Source of the DNA: an uncultured Collinsella sp.
Lineage (GTDB): Bacteria; Actinomycetota; Coriobacteriia; Coriobacteriales; Coriobacteriaceae
NCBI GenBank assembly: GCA_900541175.1
Contig: UQIT01000035.1
Location: 1 to 18,739, forward strand
Direction: 5' to 3'
Length of the DNA: 18,739 bases
The translations under genes were made by a program, and so were the position numbers. The notes beneath the pieces are model-generated. The model made no database searches and was not told where the DNA came from. It worked only from the letters and a program-made list of their open reading frames with translations. Within the stretch, counting starts at the first letter, position 1, and each line of letters opens with the position of its first letter. Below, piece by piece: positions 1 through 5,830 of this stretch.

Positions 1-16
1 CACTTCTTTGTCGACT

Positions 17-45
17 GGTCCGCCGTTCGTTAGAACGGCGGAACC
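17..45 (-). terminator. Hairpin downstream of the SDR gene
   Basis: CCGCCGTTC (20-28) pairs perfectly with GAACGGCGG (33-41) around a four-base loop. Flanking GGT and AACC extend the stem with one bulge. It lies 14 bases past the SDR stop. No T-run follows on the minus strand, so it is not a classical intrinsic terminator. It shares its layout and the flanking GTCGAC (10-15) with the hairpin after queA. Confidence 0.5.
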
Positions 46-58
46 TGAGACGTAACCC

Positions 59-859
59 CTACGGCCGCTGGCCCATGCCACCCTCGAGGGTGACGGTCTC
101 GCCGTTCATGTACTTAAAGTCGGGACCGCAGAGCTGAACGACCACGCGGCCGATCTCCTTCTCGACGTCGCCGTAGTGGCCTGCCGGCGGCATGTGGACG
201 TTGGCCTTGAAAGCCTCGGGGTAAGCATCCTGGAAGTTCTCGAGCGCAGCGGTCCAAGCAAGCGGGCAAACGATATTGACGTTGATGCCGTCCTTGCCCC
301 ACTCGTTGGCGGCAACGCGGGTCAGGCCGCGGATGCCCTCCTTGGCGGCAGCATAGCTGCACTGGCCATAGTTGCCAAACAGGCCGGCGCCCGAGGCAAA
401 GTTGACCACGGAGCCCTTGGTCTCCTTCAGGTGCGGATAGGCCTTCTGCATGTACAGATAGGTAGCATACAGACCGGAGTAAATGGCCAGGTTAAACTGA
501 TCCATGGTGTGATCGGCGATGGTCACACCCGAGGCGCTGGCCTGAGCATTGTTGACGACGGCGTCGATGCGGCCGAACTCCTCAATGGCCTTGTCGATGA
601 CGTTCTGGACAACGGCCTCGTTATCCTGGCCAGCCGAGACATCGGCCTGAACAGGCAGAACCTTGACACCGTACTCGGCCTCGAGAGACTCCTTGGCGGC
701 CTCGAGCTTGGCGACGTTGCGGCCGGTGATGACGAGGTTCGCGCCCTCCTTGGCAAATGCGATATCGATGCCGTAGCCGATGGAGCCAGCGGAACCGTCC
801 TTAAGCGTGGCCTTGCCGCCGCCGGTGACGATCACGGTCTTACCAGTGAAAAGTCCCAT
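59..859 (-). CDS. SDR-family NAD(P)-dependent oxidoreductase, probable 12alpha-hydroxysteroid dehydrogenase-like
   Basis: A 266-residue classical short-chain dehydrogenase. Visible are the TGGG cofactor loop (12-15) followed by GSIGYGI, the NNAQ motif (103-106), catalytic Ser156, and the YAAAK pair Tyr169/Lys173, with Asn196 in the NVNIVCPL strand. The end, GETVTLEGGMGQRP, and the NNAQASASG stretch match what I recall of 12alpha-hydroxysteroid dehydrogenases of gut Clostridia and Eggerthella, which reversibly oxidise the 12-hydroxyl of bile acids. SDR membership is certain; the substrate is inference. The cofactor loop holds about seven extra residues (TLKDGSAG) between TGGGKA and SIGYGI compared with that recalled family. 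I chose the ATG at 859 over an upstream TTG because GAAAGGAC lies seven bases before it. It stands alone on the minus strand, and a hairpin follows its stop. Confidence 0.9.
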   Translation of the reverse strand: MGLFTGKTVIVTGGGKATLKDGSAGSIGYGIDIAFAKEGANLVITGRNVAKLEAAKESLEAEYGVKVLPVQADVSAGQDNEAVVQNVIDKAIEEFGRIDAVVNNAQASASGVTIADHTMDQFNLAIYSGLYATYLYMQKAYPHLKETKGSVVNFASGAGLFGNYGQCSYAAAKEGIRGLTRVAANEWGKDGINVNIVCPLAWTAALENFQDAYPEAFKANVHMPPAGHYGDVEKEIGRVVVQLCGPDFKYMNGETVTLEGGMGQRP

Positions 860-1153
860 ACAAAGTCCTTTCAAATCGCGACGGGCACGCCCGCCGACTG
901 CGCGTATCCAACTTCACGCGCCAAAAGCTGAGATGCAACTTTAGCGTGTTCAAGCGAAAATAAAAGACCGCGGTAGGCGAACGGCACCACGTCGTTCGGC
1001 GAAGGGATTGTCAAGTACAAACTGGATAAAGCGGCCGAGTTATCGTTATCAGATCGAGCCATCGAACACGTTTTGAAACTTTGCTGCAGCGCGTGGGATG
1101 TCGGCGCGAGACTTTATCATAGGGTGACAAACAACGATGAGGAGCACATGCCT
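860..1153. other. Divergent intergenic region between the SDR gene and the coiled-coil gene
   Basis: This 294-base gap must hold the start signals of both neighbours. I found no convincing -35/-10 pair on either strand. TATCAT at 1115-1120 could be a -10 for the rightward gene, but no matching -35 lies 17 bases upstream. A 63-codon minus-strand reading frame inside it shows no family or ribosome-site support and is not called. Confidence 0.4.
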
Positions 1154-2929
1154 ATGACAGACGAGCTGGACCCCCAGACTCAGCAGCATATTGATCATTC
1201 CGAAGACGCCGTCGACGACTGCGATACTCCTACCTGCGTCGACGCCTCCACCGATGCGCCCGCCACCGCAGATGCGCACGCCGGTGCGGATAAGGCAACA
1301 GACACAGACGATACTGTCGAGCATGATGAAAGCGAGCAGCCGGAGCCGAGCGATGCCGAACCTGACACGGACCCCGCCCCGCAAGCAGCGGGCCCCATCG
1401 AGGTGTCTTCGGAAGAAGAGCTTGATGCCGTCATGGACTCCATGATGGATGCCGTCAAAGCGATGAAAGACGCCGTGGCCGATGCCGATATTGATGCCGA
1501 GGAAGAGGAGGCCGCCGAGGCGGCCTCGACCTTTGTACCCGGCGAGACCCCCGTTGCCGACCAGGGCAGCACCATGCCCTCGTTTCTGCAGCTCGAGCAC
1601 CCCACGATTGGCGCCGATGCGGTCGATCCGCACGCAGCGGGCTTTTCTGTGGTCGAGGGCGGTACCGGCAATATCGCCGCGCCGCAGGCTGCCGATGCGG
1701 ACGCTGTCGACACCGCTCGCCCGATCGCCCCGCACTCCCCCGACGCGAACCGCGATCTGGGGACCGCTGTCTCGAACACCGCGAACGCCGTGGGCACCTT
1801 TATTGCCCAGGGCGCCTCGGCCATGCGCGAGATGAACGCCGCGAAAAAGGCACTTGCCGATGCCCGCGCCCACCTGGCCGAACTTGAGCAGCGCATTGTC
1901 GATCAGGCCGAGGAGCTCGAGACGCGCCAGGATATCGCAGGCCGCTACGACCAGATCGTCGCCGACCAGCGTCAGGCGATCGCCACAGCGCAAAAGACCG
2001 CTGCGGCAGCCGAGATTGACCGTGATGCCCACGCCGCCAAAGCGACAGAGCTCAAGAGTCAGCTCGAACAAATGAAGACAGAGGATGACGCGACTGAGCT
2101 CCGCCTGAAGGCCGCGGTCGACGCCGTGGAGGCCCGCGAGGCAAGCTCGCGCGAGACCGGCAACCGCCTCGTTCGACGTCTTGAGGATTCCAAGCGCATC
2201 CGCGACAAGGTGCAGGCCGAGCGAGACGCCGGCATTGCCGCCGCACAACAAACCGTCGACGCCACGCGCGCCCAGCTCGAGACGCTGCGTCATGAGTATG
2301 CCGAGCTGCAACGCAATCCCTCGGCAAATCCCGCCAACTATACGGTGCGCACCAGCGAGCTCTCGATGCAGATCTCCGACACGGCAGATGCCCTGCGTAA
2401 AGCCGAAGAAGATGTCCCGTGCATCACCGCCGACCTTGAGCACTCGCTTGCCGCAGCCGAGCAGGCCGTCGAGCAGGCTCAAGCCCCTATCGCCGACGCC
2501 AAACGCGCGCACCAAGCCGTGACGACTGAGGCCGATGCCGCGCGCGACGAGCTGCAGACGGCGAAAACTGCCGCCACGACGCGCCAGCGCGAACTGCGCG
2601 AGAAGATCGCCGCCGAGGACAAGGCACGCCGCGACCAAGAGCAAAGCATCGCCAACGCCCAAGCAGATGCCGCACATGCACAGTCGATCATCGAGCAGGC
2701 GACCGAGGTACATGACCATCCAGAGATCACTGAGTCGCTTGCAGGATCCTTGGCCCGAGACAAAGCCGAACACGCCGAGACCGAGCGAGAAGTCGCCCAG
2801 CTCGAGGCCACCGAGGACGCGGTGCGCGAGCGCACCCGCGACTCACGCATCAAATTCACCGGCGCCATCGTCTGCATCGTCGCCGCAATCCTGGTGATCA
2901 TCCTAGTCTGGCTGTTCGCGAGCAAGTAA
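1154..2929 (+). CDS. Tail-anchored coiled-coil protein, function unknown
   Basis: A 591-residue protein that I do not recognise. Residues 1 to about 130 are strongly acidic (Asp, Glu, Thr, Ala, Pro) and probably disordered. About 130-230 is low complexity and mixed. About 230-560 is rich in Ala, Glu, Gln, Lys and Arg with heptad-like spacing, consistent with long coiled coils (for example EMNAAKKALADARAHLAEL). A single hydrophobic helix, IVCIVAAILVIILVWLF, lies near the C-terminus and only ASK follows it, so the bulk probably faces the cytoplasm as a tail-anchored protein. No signal peptide is seen. The ATG at 1154 sits nine bases after GAGGAG; an ATG at 1148 is only three bases from it and is less likely. 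It is monocistronic. A scaffold or envelope-associated role is possible, but nothing in the sequence shows one. Confidence 0.85.
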   Translation: MTDELDPQTQQHIDHSEDAVDDCDTPTCVDASTDAPATADAHAGADKATDTDDTVEHDESEQPEPSDAEPDTDPAPQAAGPIEVSSEEELDAVMDSMMDAVKAMKDAVADADIDAEEEEAAEAASTFVPGETPVADQGSTMPSFLQLEHPTIGADAVDPHAAGFSVVEGGTGNIAAPQAADADAVDTARPIAPHSPDANRDLGTAVSNTANAVGTFIAQGASAMREMNAAKKALADARAHLAELEQRIVDQAEELETRQDIAGRYDQIVADQRQAIATAQKTAAAAEIDRDAHAAKATELKSQLEQMKTEDDATELRLKAAVDAVEAREASSRETGNRLVRRLEDSKRIRDKVQAERDAGIAAAQQTVDATRAQLETLRHEYAELQRNPSANPANYTVRTSELSMQISDTADALRKAEEDVPCITADLEHSLAAAEQAVEQAQAPIADAKRAHQAVTTEADAARDELQTAKTAATTRQRELREKIAAEDKARRDQEQSIANAQADAAHAQSIIEQATEVHDHPEITESLAGSLARDKAEHAETEREVAQLEATEDAVRERTRDSRIKFTGAIVCIVAAILVIILVWLFASK

Positions 2930-2956
2930 ACCAGCCGCCAAAAAAACGCTCAACGC

Positions 2957-3021
2957 AGTTGCGGTGAGATAGTTCCTGTTTAGCCCAAAAAGGCCAATTC
3001 AAGAACTATCTCACCGCAACT
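2957..3021. repeat. 19-bp perfect inverted repeat (64-base palindromic element)
   Basis: Arm 2957-2975 (AGTTGCGGTGAGATAGTTC) is the exact reverse complement of 3003-3021, with a 27-base loop containing GCCCAAAAAGGC. It begins 27 bases after the stop of the coiled-coil gene and is followed by TATTTA. It could terminate that gene, but the length and perfection of the arms look more like a dispersed palindromic element. Copy number in the genome cannot be judged here. Confidence 0.8.
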
Positions 3022-3159
3022 TATTTAGATTGATGCAAGGTAGTCGTTTAAGAACGTCCCCAATGACTACACCGATGTTTTGTTGACAACCAAAGAAATG
3101 CCGGTGTTTTGGCAACGACAGCGAGCGGGTCGCATTTGAGGCAAGGTGACGTGAAACGA

Positions 3160-3188
3160 AAGGGCGCTGACCTTCTGGTCGCGCCCTT
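3160..3188 (-). terminator. Probable intrinsic terminator of the queA operon
   Basis: On the minus strand AAGGGCGCGACC pairs with GGTCAGCGCCCTT across an AGAA loop with one bulged base. TTTCGTTT follows, giving a U-rich tail. It lies about 75 bases past the queA stop and just beyond the hairpin at 3236-3264. Confidence 0.7.
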
Positions 3189-3235
3189 GAAGTTGAACGT
3201 CAGATTGTCCAAATGCGGCCCGCGCAGCGTCGACC

Positions 3236-3264
3236 GGTTACGGCGTTTGTAAAACGCCGTAACC
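3236..3264 (-). terminator. Perfect 13-bp hairpin abutting the queA stop codon
   Basis: GGTTACGGCGTTT (3236-3248) and AAACGCCGTAACC (3252-3264) form a perfect stem with a three-base loop; its last base is the first base of the queA stop triplet as read on the plus strand. No U-run follows. GTCGAC at 3229-3234 mirrors the arrangement beside the hairpin after the SDR gene (10-45). Confidence 0.6.
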
Positions 3265-4481
3265 TACAAGATGAGCATGGCGTCACCAAAGCTGAAGAAG
3301 CGGTAGCGTTCTTCGATAGCAGCGGCGTAGGCATCCATGATCTGGTCGCGGGTGGCAAGTGCGCTTACGAGCATCATGAGCGTGGAGCGCGGCACGTGGA
3401 AGTTCGTGATCAGCGCGTCGACCACGTGATAGGTCGAGCCGGGCATAAGGTAGAGCTGCGTTGTCGCGTTCTCGCGCACCACGATGTCGCCGCGGCCGAG
3501 CGTGTCGGCCCCGTCCTCGCGGCCCTCAAAATAGCGCGCCGTCACAGCCGGATCGGACACCGGCGCGTCCGCGTCAAACGCGCTCTCGAGCGAGCGCACT
3601 GCGGTAGTGCCGACGGCGATCACACGATGGCCCTCGGCCTTCGCCTTATGCACGGCGTCGACAACCTCCTGCGACACGTGGTAGCGCTCGGTGTGCATCA
3701 CGTGCTGCGCGGGGTCGTCCTCCTCCACCAGACGGAAGGTATCGATACCCACCTCGAGCTCGACGGCGGCAAACTTGGCACCCTTGGCCTCGATGGCAGC
3801 CATGAGCTCGGGAGTAAAATGCAGACCCGCCGTGGGAGCAGCGGCCGAGTGCTCCTCCTTCATGGCGTAGACGGTCTGGTACTTCTCGGGATCGCCCTCG
3901 TAATCGGTAATGTAGGGCGGCAGCGGCACGTGGCCGGCAGCATGGATGGCCTCGTCGAGCGTGCGCGGCTCGCCGGCGGCATTGCAACCGGCCGGCTCAA
4001 AGCGTACCAGGCGGCCGCCGCGGCTATCGGTGACAAAGTCGACAACCTCGGCCGTCAGCACCACGGGAGCCCCCTCGGGCGCATGGGCGCCACCGGCGCG
4101 ATACTCAATATGAGCACCGGGCTTCAGGCGCTTGCCCGGCTTGACCAAGCACTCCCAAACATGGCCCAGCGGATCCACGTCCTCGCGGCGCTTGAGCAGC
4201 AGGGTCTCGACCACGCCGCCCGATCCCGTTTTACGACCGATCAGACGGGCCGGCATCACGCGCGTCTGATTGATGACGAGCACGTCGCCCGGCTCGATAT
4301 AGTCGATGATGTCGCGGAAGATGCGGTGCTCAACGGTACCGCCGTGCTCCAGCGGCGTTCCCGCCTGGGAGCCCTTGCGATCCACCACCAGCAGGCGGCA
4401 GGAGTCGCGCGGCTCGGCTGGAGCCTGGGCGATCAGTTCCTCAGGAAGGTTGTAGTCAAAATCATCGGTACGCATAGACAC
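3264..4481 (-). CDS. queA: S-adenosylmethionine:tRNA ribosyltransferase-isomerase
   Basis: QueA transfers and isomerises the ribose of S-adenosylmethionine onto preQ1-modified tRNA (Asn, Asp, His, Tyr) to give epoxyqueuosine. Family signatures are clear: DYNLPEELIAQAP at 9-21, NQTRVMPARL near 71-80, AAPTAGLHFT at 214-223, GTTAVRSLES at 291-300 and TNFHVPRSTLMML at 359-371. It is 405 residues, against roughly 340-350 usual for the family; most of the excess is about 40 residues at 301-342, between GTTAVRSLES and the TQLYLMPG strand. The start is a GTG at 4481, because AAGGAG lies eight bases before it; the ATG two codons in is 14 bases away. It is last in a probable operon, 64 bases after queH. 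Confidence 0.96.
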   Translation of the reverse strand: MSMRTDDFDYNLPEELIAQAPAEPRDSCRLLVVDRKGSQAGTPLEHGGTVEHRIFRDIIDYIEPGDVLVINQTRVMPARLIGRKTGSGGVVETLLLKRREDVDPLGHVWECLVKPGKRLKPGAHIEYRAGGAHAPEGAPVVLTAEVVDFVTDSRGGRLVRFEPAGCNAAGEPRTLDEAIHAAGHVPLPPYITDYEGDPEKYQTVYAMKEEHSAAAPTAGLHFTPELMAAIEAKGAKFAAVELEVGIDTFRLVEEDDPAQHVMHTERYHVSQEVVDAVHKAKAEGHRVIAVGTTAVRSLESAFDADAPVSDPAVTARYFEGREDGADTLGRGDIVVRENATTQLYLMPGSTYHVVDALITNFHVPRSTLMMLVSALATRDQIMDAYAAAIEERYRFFSFGDAMLIL

Positions 4482-4545
4482 GTCGGATACTCCTTATATA
4501 GCTAAAGTCCGCTCTACATCCTAGCAGGCTGACGTCCCAAATGAA

Positions 4546-5121
4546 CTACTTTTTGGACGCTTTGCGCTCGTCGCGGATGCGGGCGCGGTCCATGGCCGCC
4601 TCGACAGCCGAGAAGCGGCAACCACAGTAGTTCTGCCGATACATGCCCAGCTCGCGCGAACGGCGTGTCGCCTCGGGGTAATACGGACGAAAATCGCGAA
4701 TCACCGGAGTGAGACCGCGGGCGGCAGCCAGACGCTCCAACACATCATTGCAGGTTTCGAACAACTGATACGGCGAGACGGCGAGCGTCGTACCCACAAA
4801 CTCAAACCCACGCTCCTGGGCCACGCGGCACGCCTCGGCCAAGCGCAGGGCATAGCACGCACGACAGCGACGGGGCCGATCGGCACCCAGCGGTGCCACG
4901 CCGGCCTCCCAGCGCTCACGGTCCTCCCCCGCCTCGATAAGCTCGATGTCGCCATCGGCACACCACCGGCGCAGCTCGTCCAAACGCCGCTGCCATTCAT
5001 CGTGCGGCTGAATATTGGGGTTGGTCCAGCAGATTGTGGGCTCAAACCCTTCCTCGCGCAGCAGGCGGACCGGCTCAAGAGAGCACGGCGCACAGCAGGC
5101 GTGCAACAACAACGGCTTCAT
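4546..5121 (-). CDS. queH: Epoxyqueuosine reductase QueH
   Basis: QueH (formerly DUF208) reduces epoxyqueuosine to queuosine in tRNA, the step after QueA, and replaces the cobalamin-dependent QueG. The 191-residue protein has the expected cysteine layout for metal and iron-sulfur binding: HACCAPC at 7-13, CRAC at 86-89 and YCGC at 165-168. The motif SPYQ at 116-119 also fits. An in-frame longer reading exists, but GAGGAG sits six bases before the ATG at 5121, and an earlier start would run deep into the preceding gene. The stop of that gene is only ten bases upstream, so the two are very probably cotranscribed. Confidence 0.93.
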   Translation of the reverse strand: MKPLLLHACCAPCSLEPVRLLREEGFEPTICWTNPNIQPHDEWQRRLDELRRWCADGDIELIEAGEDRERWEAGVAPLGADRPRRCRACYALRLAEACRVAQERGFEFVGTTLAVSPYQLFETCNDVLERLAAARGLTPVIRDFRPYYPEATRRSRELGMYRQNYCGCRFSAVEAAMDRARIRDERKASKK

Positions 5122-5131
5122 CGACATCTCC

Positions 5132-5698
5132 TCACCCGAAAAAGCGCACGCCGAAGGACGTGTCCTCGCAGGCGACAATGCGGCGGTCGCGCAAAATGGT
5201 CCGCACGTAATACCAGTCGCCCACACAGCCTGACAAATGCAAGCCGGCCGCCAGATAGCACAGCAGCGGATAGCCCGAAAACGCAAACCCCAGGGCAAGC
5301 GTTGTCGTCACAACAGCCGTCGGTGCCAGGCAAACCGCCATGTACCGCCGGCGCGAATACACAACGCCCTCGGCGCAGGCATAGATCATCGCCGTCTCGC
5401 GATTCGCCCCAAAGGTCACCTGCGCGCCCGCAGGCGCCAGCAGCTTAAAAAACACACCGTGCACCAGCTCGTGCACGGCAAATGACGCCGCAGAAACCGC
5501 AGCCAAGCCGACTATCCAGCCCACGACAGCCATCCAGCCGCCCGCGTCAGCCGCATCCAAGTCTGCAGGCCCGCCCAGCAGCATAAACACCGGCACCAGG
5601 CACACGGCAAACACGCCGACTACGACCATCCCCCACACGAAGCAAGCGTGCAGAAATTCCTCGTCTTCAAACGCATGTATGTTGGAAATCTCATTCAT
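5132..5698 (-). CDS. DUF3267-type membrane zinc metalloprotease-like protein
   Basis: A 188-residue membrane protein with the zincin motif HELVH at 76-80 next to a hydrophobic segment, and a later HLSGCVGD motif (154-161) that could provide a further ligand. Hydrophobic helices lie at about 19-42, 55-75 and 117-140, with another near 143-157. This pattern is typical of DUF3267 proteins, which are predicted integral-membrane zinc peptidases related to the site-2 protease fold; none of their substrates is suggested by the sequence. It is the first gene of the apparent operon with queH and queA, though no functional link to queuosine is evident. The ATG at 5698 has only a weak upstream ribosome site (CCTAAGATG). 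Confidence 0.8.
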   Translation of the reverse strand: MNEISNIHAFEDEEFLHACFVWGMVVVGVFAVCLVPVFMLLGGPADLDAADAGGWMAVVGWIVGLAAVSAASFAVHELVHGVFFKLLAPAGAQVTFGANRETAMIYACAEGVVYSRRRYMAVCLAPTAVVTTTLALGFAFSGYPLLCYLAAGLHLSGCVGDWYYVRTILRDRRIVACEDTSFGVRFFG

Positions 5699-5830
5699 AG
5701 CATCTTAGGATAGCGCCCCTGCCACGTACCCGTCCGCATGTGCGATAATGTCGAACGATATGCACGAATTGACCACCGCGTCGCCAGGCCTTGCGCCCGG
5801 CCGCGCTCTCACCATATGCGAAGGAGTCCC

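Larger units (their letters stand above)
2930..3235. other. Convergent intergenic region with three palindromes
   Basis: It lies between the ends of the coiled-coil gene and queA. It holds a 19-bp inverted repeat (2957-3021), a small hairpin with arms 3041-3048 and 3062-3069 (TAGTCGTT with AATGACTA, one G-U pair), two loosely similar stretches containing TGTTTTG (about 3074 and 3112), and a terminator-like hairpin at 3160-3188. No coding frame is supported. Confidence 0.7.

Noticed and set aside
871..1062. 63-codon minus-strand frame upstream of the SDR gene
   Set aside because: No ribosome site, no recognisable pattern, and it occupies the expected promoter region of the SDR gene.
1115..1120. 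TATCAT as a -10 box for the coiled-coil gene
   Set aside because: No acceptable -35 at normal spacing, so the promoter is not listed as a feature.
1049..2773. Minus-strand frame of 574 codons opposite the coiled-coil gene
   Set aside because: It is a shadow of a GC-rich gene: no ribosome site, composition dominated by Gly, Leu, Arg and Val, and the opposite frame has coherent architecture with a proper start.
3213..4505. Plus-strand frame of 430 codons opposite queA
   Set aside because: Antisense shadow; queA motifs are unambiguous on the other strand.
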